64,000 bases of DNA, taken from DUTS01 sp050951605. GTDB taxonomy: Bacteria; Bacillota; Peptococcia; DRI-13; DTU073. Every line of letters starts with the position of its first letter. Positions within the stretch are counted from its first letter, which is position 1. This document shows, one piece after another, positions 1 through 8,744 of the stretch. Under the pieces are notes generated by a model, which was given only the letters and a program-made list of their open reading frames with translations, did not search any database and was not told the DNA's origin. The position numbers were made by a program, and so were the translations under genes. The stretch is from positions 434,001 to 498,000 of the forward strand of contig JBMNJJ010000009.1 of NCBI GenBank assembly GCA_050951605.1, in the 5' to 3' direction.

Positions 1-66
1 AAATATAAGCAGATTAAACTGGGCATGATGCAAAATCTTTTAACAGGGAGGATTAGGCTGATATGA
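1..66 (+). CDS. hsdS: Type I restriction enzyme specificity subunit, C-terminal end (partial)
   Basis: The reading frame from base 1 ends at TGA 64-66 and codes KYKQIKLGMMQNLLTGRIRLI. That reads like the last coiled-coil helix and tail of HsdS, the DNA-recognition subunit, where a KxxKxGMMQxLLTG ending is typical. Its stop overlaps the hsdR ATG (ATGA at 63-66), so the two genes are translationally coupled. Only 21 residues are inside the window. The rest of hsdS, and presumably hsdM, lies upstream of the edge. The family call rests on this short tail plus the hsdR gene that follows. Confidence 0.75.
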   Translation, partial: KYKQIKLGMMQNLLTGRIRLI

Positions 67-3000
67 GTACAGTAGGACAAATTGAACGGGCTACTCAAAA
101 TCGCATCATTAGATTGTTTCGAGATGAACTAGGATATAATTATCTTGGCAATTGGGAGAAACGCCCTAATAATAGCAATATTGAGGAAGAGCTTTTAAAA
201 AGTTATCTTACAAAAAGAGGTTATAGTAATACACTGATCAATAAAGCCATATATGAGTTACAGACAACAGCAAATAACTATAATGAGAGTCTATATACTA
301 ATAATAAAAACGTCTATAAGCTTCTTCGTTATGGAGTACAGATTAAGGCAGAGGTTGGGGAGAATTTTGAGACGGCACATTTTATTGACTGGCATTATCC
401 AGAAAGAAATGATTTTGCGATTACCGAAGAGGTCACGGTATATGGTTATCGGGAGAAACGTCCTGACCTTGTACTTTACGTGAACGGTATTGCCATTGGT
501 GTGGTGGAACTCAAACGTAGTATTGTCTCTATTGGTGAAGCAATTCGCCAGAATATTGTAAATCAGAAGAAAGAATTTATTGGGCAGTTTTTTTCTACGA
601 TTCAGTTCATTTTTGCTGGAAATGATACGGAGGGTTTACGTTATGGAACGATTGGCACACAGGAAAAGTTCTTTCTGCAATGGAAAGAGGATGTAGAGGA
701 TACCAGTTGTTTACAGCTTGATAGATATTTACTGAATTTGTGTAATAAGGAGCGGTTGCTGGAGCTAATTTATGATTTTGTTCTTTTTGATGGGGGAATT
801 AAGAAGTTACCACGGGCTCATCAATATTTCGCAGTTAAAGCGGCACAGGAGCATGTACGGAGGCATGAAGGTGGTATTGTTTGGCATACACAGGGAAGTG
901 GGAAGAGTATCGTCATGGTGTTTCTCGCTAAATGGATTTTAGAGAATAATCCTCATGCCCGCGTAGCGATTATTACAGATCGAGATGAGTTGGATAAACA
1001 GATTGAACGTGTTTTTCATGATGCCGGTGAAACTATTTACCGTACTTCTAGCGGTCGGGATTTGATGGCTCAACTTGCTCAAGCTAAGCCACGACTTCTT
1101 TGTTCGCTCATCCATAAGTTTGGGAAAAAAGATGTAGAGAATTTTGAAGAATTTATTAAGGAACTGGAAAGTCAGCCTTCTCAGGCGGTAGGTGAACTTT
1201 TTCTCTTTGTAGATGAGTGTCATCGTACCCAGAGCGGGAAATTACACCGGGTCATGAAGGCAATGTTGCCTAATGCTGTTTTTATTGGTTTTACAGGGAC
1301 GCCACTTTTAAAGAAAGACAAAAAGACTAGTTTAGAGGTATTTGGTAAGTATATTCACACTTATAAATTTAATGAAGCGGTTGAGGATGAAGTAGTTCTG
1401 GATTTGCTGTATGAAGCTCGCGATATTGACCAAAGAATATCTTCACCGGAACGTATTGATGCTTGGTTTAATCGTAAAACTAAAGGATTAAATGACTTTC
1501 AAAAAGCAGAACTGCGGAAAAAATGGGGTACAATGCAGAGGGTACTTAGTTCACGTTCGCGGATGGAGAAAGTTGTTAATGATATTATTTATGATTTTAG
1601 TGTTAAACCGAGGCTAAGTTCAGAAAGAGGTAACGCTATTCTTGTGGCCTCCAGGATCTATGAAGCATGTCGCTATTTTGAGTTTTTTCAAAGAACTGAA
1701 TTGAAAGGCAAATGTGCGGTGGTTACTTCCTATAATCCCAGTATAAGGGATATTGTTACTGAGGATACCGGTGCCAATACTGAAACTGAAAAAGAGTATA
1801 TTTATGAGATTTATAAAGATTTGTTGGAAAATGTAACGACAGCACCAGGTAAAACAAAAACGGAGACCTATGAAGATGAGGTAAAAGATAAATTCGTTAA
1901 AGAGCCTGCCAATATGAGACTTTTAATTGTGGTGGATAAATTATTAACTGGTTTTGATGCCCCAAGCTGTACATATTTGTATATTGATAAATCTATGCAG
2001 GATCATGGTTTGTTTCAGGCTATTTGTAGAGTGAATAGGTTGGATACGGAAGATAAGCAATTTGGGTATATTGTTGATTATAAAGACCTTTTTAAGCAGG
2101 TCGAAAATGTTGTTGCTGTATATACTTCCGAACTTGATTATGATGATTTCGAAAAAGCTGATTGTGATATTCTTCTACGGGATAGGCTAAGTAAAGGACG
2201 GGAACGTCTTGATCATGCCCTAGAACATTTACTATTACTTTGTGAACCGGTGGAGCTTCCTAAAAGTACGTTAGAATATATACGTTATTTTTGTGGGAAT
2301 ATTGAAATCCCCGCAGAGTTAAAAGCAAGAGAAGTGCAGAGAACAGCTTTATATAAAGGTATTGTAGCTTTTGTACGGGCTTATGCTAATCTTGCTGAGG
2401 AAATGGAAGCCGCTGGTTATACAGAAGAGGAAATTAGAGAAATCAAAAAGAAACTTAATTTTTATCTAAAATTACGTGAAGAGATTAGAAGAGCTAGTGG
2501 TGAAACATTAGATTTAAAAGTTTATGAAGCTGATATGCGTCATTTGATTGATAATTATATTCAGGCTGATGAAGCACAAAATATCTCGCCATTTGGGGAT
2601 TTATCATTGATTGAGATCATTGTAGAAACAGGGATTGCTGATGCAATTAATAGCTTGCCGGAGGGTATTAAAGGAAGTAAAGAAGCGATTGCTGAAACTA
2701 TTGCTAATAATGTACGTAGTAAAATTATAAAAGAACATTTAATTGACCCGGCTTTTTTTGAAGAGATGTCTGTATTGTTGGAGGCAATTATTAAAGAACG
2801 TAAAGAACAGGCCATTAGTTATGAAGAATATTTGAGAAGGATTGCTGATTTGGCGAAAAGGGTACAGGAAGGTAAAAGTGAAAACACACCGGAGAGTTTG
2901 AATACACCGGGGAAAAGAGCTCTTTATAATAATCTTGAGAAGGATGTAGATAAAGCCTTACAGGTACATAATAGAATTATTGAGAATCGACCTGATGGTT

Positions 3001-3116
3001 GGCGTGGTAATTTTATTAAAGAAAATACTATTAAATATCAAATATACGAAGTTTTAAAAGATGAGGAAGAAGTCGAAGAAATATTTTCTATAATAAAGGA
3101 GCAGATTGAATATTAA
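63..3116 (+). CDS. hsdR: Type I restriction-modification system endonuclease subunit R (HsdR)
   Basis: This is the 1017-residue motor and nuclease subunit of a type I restriction complex (R2M2S). It translocates DNA using ATP and cuts unmethylated DNA. The N-terminal PD-(D/E)xK nuclease shows Asp135 and the E149-x-K151 pair (VVELKRS). The SF2 helicase core follows, with Walker A TQGSGKS at 276-282, DECH at 384-387, TGTPL after it, and a later LLTGFDAP / QAICRVNR region typical of motifs V and VI. Length is normal for the family. The ATG overlaps the hsdS stop and has GGGAGG upstream. The frame is intact from end to end, so the subunit is probably functional if hsdM and hsdS are complete. Confidence 0.95.
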   Translation: MSTVGQIERATQNRIIRLFRDELGYNYLGNWEKRPNNSNIEEELLKSYLTKRGYSNTLINKAIYELQTTANNYNESLYTNNKNVYKLLRYGVQIKAEVGENFETAHFIDWHYPERNDFAITEEVTVYGYREKRPDLVLYVNGIAIGVVELKRSIVSIGEAIRQNIVNQKKEFIGQFFSTIQFIFAGNDTEGLRYGTIGTQEKFFLQWKEDVEDTSCLQLDRYLLNLCNKERLLELIYDFVLFDGGIKKLPRAHQYFAVKAAQEHVRRHEGGIVWHTQGSGKSIVMVFLAKWILENNPHARVAIITDRDELDKQIERVFHDAGETIYRTSSGRDLMAQLAQAKPRLLCSLIHKFGKKDVENFEEFIKELESQPSQAVGELFLFVDECHRTQSGKLHRVMKAMLPNAVFIGFTGTPLLKKDKKTSLEVFGKYIHTYKFNEAVEDEVVLDLLYEARDIDQRISSPERIDAWFNRKTKGLNDFQKAELRKKWGTMQRVLSSRSRMEKVVNDIIYDFSVKPRLSSERGNAILVASRIYEACRYFEFFQRTELKGKCAVVTSYNPSIRDIVTEDTGANTETEKEYIYEIYKDLLENVTTAPGKTKTETYEDEVKDKFVKEPANMRLLIVVDKLLTGFDAPSCTYLYIDKSMQDHGLFQAICRVNRLDTEDKQFGYIVDYKDLFKQVENVVAVYTSELDYDDFEKADCDILLRDRLSKGRERLDHALEHLLLLCEPVELPKSTLEYIRYFCGNIEIPAELKAREVQRTALYKGIVAFVRAYANLAEEMEAAGYTEEEIREIKKKLNFYLKLREEIRRASGETLDLKVYEADMRHLIDNYIQADEAQNISPFGDLSLIEIIVETGIADAINSLPEGIKGSKEAIAETIANNVRSKIIKEHLIDPAFFEEMSVLLEAIIKERKEQAISYEEYLRRIADLAKRVQEGKSENTPESLNTPGKRALYNNLEKDVDKALQVHNRIIENRPDGWRGNFIKENTIKYQIYEVLKDEEEVEEIFSIIKEQIEY

Positions 3117-3822
3117 AATGAGACAATTGCAGATTGGAGATATAACTATTGATGTTGAACAAAAGGAGATTAAAAATATTCACTTGAGTGTGTACCCACC
3201 AACAGGAAGAGTACGCATTTCGGCACCTTTACGTTTGGATTTAGATACTATACGTGTTTATGCGCTTTCAAAACTTAAGTGGATAAAAAAACAACAAGCA
3301 AAATTCAAGGGTCAAGAAAGAGAAACACTGAGAGAATTTTTGAATAGGGAGAGTCATTATTATAAAGGAAAGCGTTATTTACTAAAAATTGTAGAATTAG
3401 AAGCACCGCCCAAGGTGGAATTAAAACATAGCACAATTATTCTTTATGTTCGTCCCGGTGCATCTAAAGAAAAGAAGCAGGCGGTTTTAGAGGAATGGTA
3501 TCGTTCACAATTAAAAATGGTTTTGCCGGCATTAATTGAGAAATGGGAAAAGAAGCTGAAGGTAGAAGTGAAAGAGTTTGGGATTAGGAAGATGAAGACA
3601 AAATGGGGATCCTGTAACTGCCAAGCAAAACGGATTTGGTTGAATTTAGAATTAGCAAAAAAACCACCTGAGCATTTGGAATATGTTGTTGTTCATGAAA
3701 TGGTTCATCTTTTAGAACGAAAACATAATGATACTTTTATTACGTATATGAATAAGTATTTACCTAAGTGGCGTTTTTATAAAGATGAACTAAATAGATT
3801 ACCGGTGGTATATGAAAAATAA
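3106..3822 (+). CDS. YgjP-like zinc metallopeptidase (DUF45/WLM-type), linked to the type I R-M genes
   Basis: A 238-residue protein with a metallopeptidase signature: HEMVH at 197-201, a third candidate ligand His207, and the preceding family motif KTKWGSCN (164-171). This pattern belongs to the YgjP/DUF45 group, which commonly travels with hsdR in type I loci; its role there is unknown. The TTG start at 3106 lies inside the last 11 bases of hsdR and has AAAGGAG four bases upstream. ATG 3118 is the alternative start, but its spacing of 16 is poor. Co-transcription with hsdR is very likely. The function is inferred from the fold family only. Confidence 0.85.
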   Translation: MNIKMRQLQIGDITIDVEQKEIKNIHLSVYPPTGRVRISAPLRLDLDTIRVYALSKLKWIKKQQAKFKGQERETLREFLNRESHYYKGKRYLLKIVELEAPPKVELKHSTIILYVRPGASKEKKQAVLEEWYRSQLKMVLPALIEKWEKKLKVEVKEFGIRKMKTKWGSCNCQAKRIWLNLELAKKPPEHLEYVVVHEMVHLLERKHNDTFITYMNKYLPKWRFYKDELNRLPVVYEK

Positions 3823-3845
3823 CGAAAGCGTAAGATTAAAAAGGA

Positions 3846-4118
3846 GTGATAGTTATTAGGCTGAAAAGAGTTGCCGGTTTGGTGGTAGCATTGTTGATGT
3901 TATTTGCTGATACAGTGTTGGCGGCTCCGGCAAAGGTACTGATTAATACACCCCTTAGTAGTTATGTTGTAAATAGTAATGGTTTAGTTGTTTTTGATGA
4001 GCAAGGCAAGGAAATATTTAAGACTTCTGAGCGTATTATTTCTGCTTCATTAGCCGGAGATTTACTTGTCTATAAAACGGTGAAAAGCCAAAAAAATTAT
4101 GTTGTAAGGTTACCATAG
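3846..4118 (+). CDS. Small exported protein of unknown function with a duplicated C-terminal module
   Basis: About 85-90 residues. A signal-peptide-like start (basic RLKR, hydrophobic AGLVVALLMLF, then LAAP) precedes a short linker and the tail GLVVFDEQGKEIFKTSER to the end. The same tail recurs in the gene at 11917-12180. The tail looks like one strand-rich blade or repeat of a larger surface protein, so this gene may be an internal-deletion derivative. The start is uncertain: the open frame begins at GTG 3846, but that codon overlaps the AAGGAG. The best-spaced codon is ATT 3855, and CTG 3861 is also possible. It is convergent with the regulator gene, with only 3 bp between the ends. No family is recognised. 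Confidence 0.6.
   Translation: MIVIRLKRVAGLVVALLMLFADTVLAAPAKVLINTPLSSYVVNSNGLVVFDEQGKEIFKTSERIISASLAGDLLVYKTVKSQKNYVVRLP
3981..4118 (+). repeat. 138-bp direct repeat, copy 1
   Basis: The 138 bases from GGTTTAGTTG to the TAG stop match 12043-12180 at roughly nine in ten positions by eye, in the same orientation and reading frame. Both copies code the same GLVVFDE...VRLP protein tail. The copies are about 8.06 kb apart. Confidence 0.9.
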
Positions 4119-4121
4119 TTG

Positions 4122-5934
4122 TTATGATATCTCTAGTATTTCTAAGGCTAGTTGAATTTTAAGGATGTGATTGTAATTGTTTAAGTCTAATTTTAATATT
4201 TCTTCGATTCTTTTTAATCTGTAGCTGAGAGTGTTTCCGTGGATGTGTAGTTTGTCTTTAGTGTAAGACCAGTTACGGTTACTTTTTATATAGAGAATCA
4301 GTGTATTAAGAAACTCTTTACGTGAGTTCTTTGTATAATTGAGCAATTCTCCTAATGTTTTTTCTACAAAATCCGCTAATATTTCCGGTGGATTATTTAG
4401 GAGAATTTTTTTGATTTCTAGCTCATCGTAAAATTCAATAAAATTGCGCTCGTGAATATTTTTACCAATTTTCAAAGCTTGTAATGCTTTTAAATAGGCA
4501 TCTTTAAATAAGGAAATATCTTGGAAGGGGTTACTAATGCCTACGGAACACCTCTCAATTTTATTTAAAATAATGAGTTTTGTTTGATCAGAGTTAAGAA
4601 GACGTTCGATTGTTTTTTTGGAAAGATGACTTTTGGTAGTTTTGTTTAGTTCGAGGACAAAGATAAGATTATATCCTTTGACCATGATGATAGTATTAGG
4701 AAAATAGGTTATAAAACTTCGCGAAAGATGCTCATATAGCTTTTTCTGGCAGTTAATAAATTCCATATCGTAATTATTAAACTGGGTGGAAGAAGAGGGT
4801 TTTAATTCAAGAATAATAATTTGATGTTCTTTATTAATGTTATAGCCATAGTGATGGCAATATTTAGTTAAGTACTCTTTATCTTGATTCTCAATTAAAT
4901 TTTCTAGGAAATCACCTTTTAATTTTTGTTCTATTTCTTGTATTTCCCTGTCTTTTAACAATTGTAGGGCGAGGGTAGTTATTCCTCGTTCAATTGTAAT
5001 GTTTTCAATTTTTGAATCTAAGGGTTGGCTACTTATAATTCCCAGCCAACCCAAGGGGATTTTACTTACAATAATCGGATAGAGAAACAAACTGTATTCT
5101 GAATTGGGTATTATAAATGTTGTGGGGTTTTCGGGATCGAGTTTTTGAGAAATTTGGGTACAAAAAGAAGCGATTGATTTATAGGATAGACTTTTTTTCA
5201 AAACAAAATTTTTAATATTATAAAAGGTATCAATCCCGATAATATCTTTATCCAAAAGCTGAGAGAGTGTGGTAATCACATCTTGAAGTGTACAGCTTTT
5301 CAAGACCATCGAAGTAAATTTGTTATGAAGATTTGTGGAATATTGTAAAGCAATATTATTCTCAAGTTCTTTTTCATAATTAAGAGAATTGTTTACGGCG
5401 ATGGTGGCCTGGATTGAAATTGCTTTTAAAAAATCAAGGTCTTCTTGGGTAAGAGGCATGTTTTTTGTAAAATTATCTACTACGATAACACCAAAGCATG
5501 TGTTATTAAACAGTAAAGGGCAAGCGATCGAACTATAAACTTTGGGAAAAAGTTTTTCAAAAGTATTTTTAATTAATTTTCTGTTGGCTTTACCCATTGT
5601 AGCAGTTGCTGTCTTTAATTGTTGAGCAGTGCTATAAAGAATAGGTTCTTTTTTGGCAAAAGATATTCCGGTTATTGATTCATTGGGTTTCAAGGTAACC
5701 GCTTCTACTTCTTGATCAAAACCCACATAAGAACGGACTTCTAGGAGTCCGTTTTTTTTTGTTATATAAAAAAATTATCCCAGCATCGCCACCTTTAATA
5801 TATTTTAAAGCTTGGCTTAACAGTGCTTGCAGAATATAGCTTGTATCTTGTGTTGAATTAAGGAGTTCTGCGGTTTTTAAAATGGCCTCTTGTCTTTGAA
5901 TTTTATTAAGAGCTGTTTCCAAGATAATCATCAT
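4122..5934 (-). pseudogene. PucR/CdaR-type transcriptional regulator (GAF + C-terminal HTH), split by a one-base frameshift
   Basis: Two overlapping minus-strand frames together make one regulator of about 603 residues. The N-terminal piece (5934 down to 5716) starts a GAF sensor domain. The rest (from about 5759 to 4122) finishes the GAF domain and adds a CdaR-like middle region and a PucR-type HTH near the C-terminus (WSYTKDKLHIHGNTLSYRLK). The break lies in a run of nine A (minus strand; T9 at 5752-5760). With eight A the protein reads FLYNKKNGLLEVRSYVGFDQ, a seamless GAF sequence. An 8-bp hairpin (5733-5754) directly follows the run. PucR-family proteins usually control an adjacent divergent catabolic operon, here the genes at 6183 and 7418. 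The start is ATG 5934 or 5931, with AAAGGA very close. It could be a true mutation, phase variation, transcriptional slippage or a sequencing error. Confidence 0.8.
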
Positions 5935-5985
5935 CCTTTACGATCCGTTTTTAGTCTATACAACAAAAAAATAAAAACATCTTTG

Positions 5986-6014
5986 TTGTCAGCAATATAG
6001 TTTAATTGTATTCT
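5986..6014 (+). promoter_or_regulatory. Probable promoter for the transporter/amidohydrolase pair
   Basis: TTGTCA (5986-5991), a 17-nt spacer and TATTCT (6009-6014) form a reasonable sigma-A promoter in the gap between the divergent regulator and 6183. A further TATAAT at 6053-6058 lacks a clear -35. Both are consistent with control by the adjacent PucR-like regulator. No operator can be defined by eye. Confidence 0.45.
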
Positions 6015-6182
6015 ACTTGATATACTATAAAACATCAATCTTTAAATTGTACTATAATAGGATAATTTTTATAGTAAGGAAGAAACATAGGGACGGGGGT
6101 GGAGTAATGCTTACATTATATAGTTTAGCAGAGGTTGCAAGTAAATAACAACAAAATTTTTATGACAAAAGAGGTGTAAGAA

Positions 6183-7364
6183 ATGCAACTAAATGTTATT
6201 ACCGCGTTTGCAATTGTTTTATTTATTTTAACAGCAGGGGAGCTTGTTTCAATTAAAACGAAAGCTTTTGTACCTTCTGTATTTGTATCGGCAGTTTTAT
6301 TTTTAATAGGTTTTTGGACTGTTTTACCCGCTGATGTGATTACCCAGGCATCTTTTGCCGCTCCAGTAGTTTATATATCAATGTATTTACTTTTGGTGCA
6401 TATGGGTACTTTAATGAGTGTACGGGAACTTTTAGGTCAGTGGAAGACTGTTTTAATAGCTATCGCAGGTATTGTTGGTATTTGTGCCTTGGCTTTAACT
6501 ATAGGTAGAGTATTATTTGGTTGGGAAATGGTTATCGCCGCTACTCCCCCGTTGGCCGGAGGTGTTGTGGCTTCAATTCTCATGAGTACTGCAGCTACTG
6601 AAAAAGGACTTACTATTGTAGCGATTCTAGCGACCTCAGTTTATATCATGCAAGGTTTTTTTGGCTATCCTGTTACCGCTTTAATGTTGAAAAAAGAAGG
6701 AAGAAGATTACTTAAGAAATATCGTAATGGGGAAATAGAATATGACTTTGAAAATTCTGAGGAAGAAAAAGAAAAACAAGATAAGCGTAGACTTTTTCCA
6801 CCTTTGCCGGAAAGATACCAAACAACTTATGTTATTCTTTTAAAAGTTGGTTTTGTGGCTTGGCTGGCTTATCTTGCTTCTCCTTATCTGCATATAAATC
6901 AGTTTGTTTTATGTTTGGTTTTTGGTGTTATTGGTAGAGAGATTGGCTTTTTGGAAGACCATGCCCTTAATAGAGCCGGTGCATTCGGCTTTTTGATGAC
7001 TATTTTGATGGCGTTTATCTTTGCTAATTTAGCTCAAGCAACTCCCGAAATGTTAGCTCAGATTGCTTTGCCCTTGTTTGGTTTGATTGTTCTTGGTCTA
7101 ATCGGAATGGGTATTTTGTCGATGCTTGTTGGTAAATTGCTCGGTTATTCTAAAGAAATGGCTTTTTCCATTGCGATGACTGCTTTGTACGGTTTCCCGG
7201 CTGACTATATTTTGACAATCGAGACAGCTAAATCTGTTGCCGAAAATGATGATGAATTTAAATATATTACTAGTCAAACGGTGCCTAAGATGTTGGTGGG
7301 TGGTTTCACTACGGTTACGATTACTTCTGTTATTTTAGCAGGAATCTTTGTAAAAATGATATAA
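6183..7364 (+). CDS. Polytopic membrane transporter of unassigned family
   Basis: 393 residues with about ten hydrophobic segments and a charged cytoplasmic loop near residues 175-215 (KKEGRRLLKK to EEEKEKQDKRR). The segment TPPLAGGVVASILMSTAATE is glycine-rich and small-residue-rich, like the substrate or ion path of secondary transporters. Size and layout resemble GltS-type sodium symporters, but I do not recognise a diagnostic motif. GAGGTG precedes the ATG. An M20 amidohydrolase follows 53 bp downstream and a PucR-like regulator is divergent upstream. The set therefore looks like uptake plus hydrolysis of an N-acyl or peptide-like compound; that role is inference. Confidence 0.7.
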   Translation: MQLNVITAFAIVLFILTAGELVSIKTKAFVPSVFVSAVLFLIGFWTVLPADVITQASFAAPVVYISMYLLLVHMGTLMSVRELLGQWKTVLIAIAGIVGICALALTIGRVLFGWEMVIAATPPLAGGVVASILMSTAATEKGLTIVAILATSVYIMQGFFGYPVTALMLKKEGRRLLKKYRNGEIEYDFENSEEEKEKQDKRRLFPPLPERYQTTYVILLKVGFVAWLAYLASPYLHINQFVLCLVFGVIGREIGFLEDHALNRAGAFGFLMTILMAFIFANLAQATPEMLAQIALPLFGLIVLGLIGMGILSMLVGKLLGYSKEMAFSIAMTALYGFPADYILTIETAKSVAENDDEFKYITSQTVPKMLVGGFTTVTITSVILAGIFVKMI

Positions 7365-7417
7365 GAACATAAAACTAATTTTTCGACGACTAAAATTTAT
7401 AAAAGGAAGTGTTAGAA

Positions 7418-8578
7418 ATGGAAGTAAAAGACGTCGCCAAGAAGTACAAACAATATGTTATTGATTTACGGAGAGAGTTTCATATGTATCCTGAGGCAAG
7501 CTTTCAGGAGCATAGAACTTCAAAAAGGGTTAGGGAAGAATTAGGGAAAATGGGGATTCCCTGTTATTTAGTTGGAGAAACAGGAGTAGTAGGGATAATT
7601 GAAGGAGCAAAACCCGGTAAGACTGTTGCCTTACGAGGTGATATGGATGCTTTGGATTTACATGAAGAAAATGAAGTAGAATATAAATCGAAAAATGAAA
7701 ATTATATGCATGGTTGTGGTCATGATGGACATACTGCGATGTTGTTAGGTGCGGCGAAAGTACTTCAGGAAATGAAGGACCAGTTAAAAGGGAAGGTTAA
7801 ACTTTTTTTTCAACCTGCTGAGGAATTGGCGCTGGGAGCTAAATCTATGCTTAGCGAAATAGATGATGTTGATAATATTTTAGGGATGCATGTGTGGTCA
7901 CCAATTCCCTCCGGAAAAATTTCTGTAGATCCTGGTCCAAAAATGGCGGCAACCGATATTTTCAAGATACGGGTTAAGGGAAAAGGAGGACATGGGTCTG
8001 CACCACATCAAGGCGTTGATGCGGTTGTTATTGCCTCAGCTATTGTGATGAACTTGCAGACACTTGTAAGTAGGGAGATTAGCCCTTTGGAATCTGTTGT
8101 GGTAAGTGTCGGACTGTTAAAAGCAGGGTCAAGATTTAATGTTCTTGCCGGAGATGGCATCTTGGAAGGTAATGTTAGAAGTTTTAATCCTGAATTGAGA
8201 AAAGAGTTACCTAAAATGATTGAAAGAGTTGCCAAAAATACGGCCGCAAGTTATCGTGGAGAAATAGAGATGGAATATTTTTGGGGTACTCCACCTACTA
8301 TTAATGATGAAAAGAGTGCTGCTAGAGCAGCTAAAGCTGTAGAAAAAATATTGGGAAGTCAGGGTGTGATTAAACATGAGAAAGTTACCGGAGGCGAAGA
8401 TTTTGCCTATTTCTTAGAAAAAGTCCCTGGTGTCTTAGCATTAATAGGTACCGGTAATCCTGCTAAGCAAACAGATTATCCGCATCATCATCCCAAGTTT
8501 AATCTTGATGAGGATGTTCTCGAATATGGTATGGCATTATGTGCTCAGTATGCACTTGATTATCTAAGTGAAGAATAG
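7418..8578 (+). CDS. M20 family amidohydrolase / aminoacylase
   Basis: A 386-residue zinc amidohydrolase of the M20D group, which hydrolyses N-acyl amino acids, hippurate-like substrates or indole-acetyl conjugates. Metal and catalytic motifs are visible: RGDMDAL, HGCGHDGHTAM (Cys and His ligands), FQPAEE (catalytic Glu), the lid or dimerisation region GKGGHGSAPHQGVD, and HHPKFNLDED near the end. ATG 7418 has AAAAGGA ten bases upstream. An in-frame GTG at 7409 overlaps that site and is less likely. It probably forms an operon with the upstream transporter and ends at a strong terminator. Substrate specificity cannot be read from the sequence. Confidence 0.9.
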   Translation: MEVKDVAKKYKQYVIDLRREFHMYPEASFQEHRTSKRVREELGKMGIPCYLVGETGVVGIIEGAKPGKTVALRGDMDALDLHEENEVEYKSKNENYMHGCGHDGHTAMLLGAAKVLQEMKDQLKGKVKLFFQPAEELALGAKSMLSEIDDVDNILGMHVWSPIPSGKISVDPGPKMAATDIFKIRVKGKGGHGSAPHQGVDAVVIASAIVMNLQTLVSREISPLESVVVSVGLLKAGSRFNVLAGDGILEGNVRSFNPELRKELPKMIERVAKNTAASYRGEIEMEYFWGTPPTINDEKSAARAAKAVEKILGSQGVIKHEKVTGGEDFAYFLEKVPGVLALIGTGNPAKQTDYPHHHPKFNLDEDVLEYGMALCAQYALDYLSEE

Positions 8579-8596
8579 ATAATCAGCGTAGCATAA

Positions 8597-8633
8597 AAAG
8601 GCTATTGGCGGTTAGGCGCTAATAGCCTTTTTT
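8597..8633 (+). terminator. Rho-independent terminator after the amidohydrolase
   Basis: AAAGGCTATTGGCG pairs with CGCTAATAGCCTTT (one G-T pair) around a 5-nt loop, followed by TTTTTT. It closes the 6183-8578 transcription unit. Confidence 0.9.
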
Positions 8634-8744
8634 AGTGCGCCTGGAGATGTTCGACTTTGTCATAAAAATATAATATAATATGAAACCTAAAGAGAGTTTT
8701 TTACGTCAAAGTAAATTGAGTAGAAGTTAGCAGGAGGTAATGAC

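Noticed and set aside
5733..5760. Plus-strand terminator-like hairpin with T9 inside the regulator gene
   Set aside because: It has the right form, but no plus-strand gene precedes it except one ending 1.6 kb upstream and convergent. It is better viewed as the frameshift context of the minus-strand gene.
6183..7364. Assignment of the transporter to GltS (sodium/glutamate symporter)
   Set aside because: Size and helix count fit, but I could not see GltS-specific sequence. Left unassigned.
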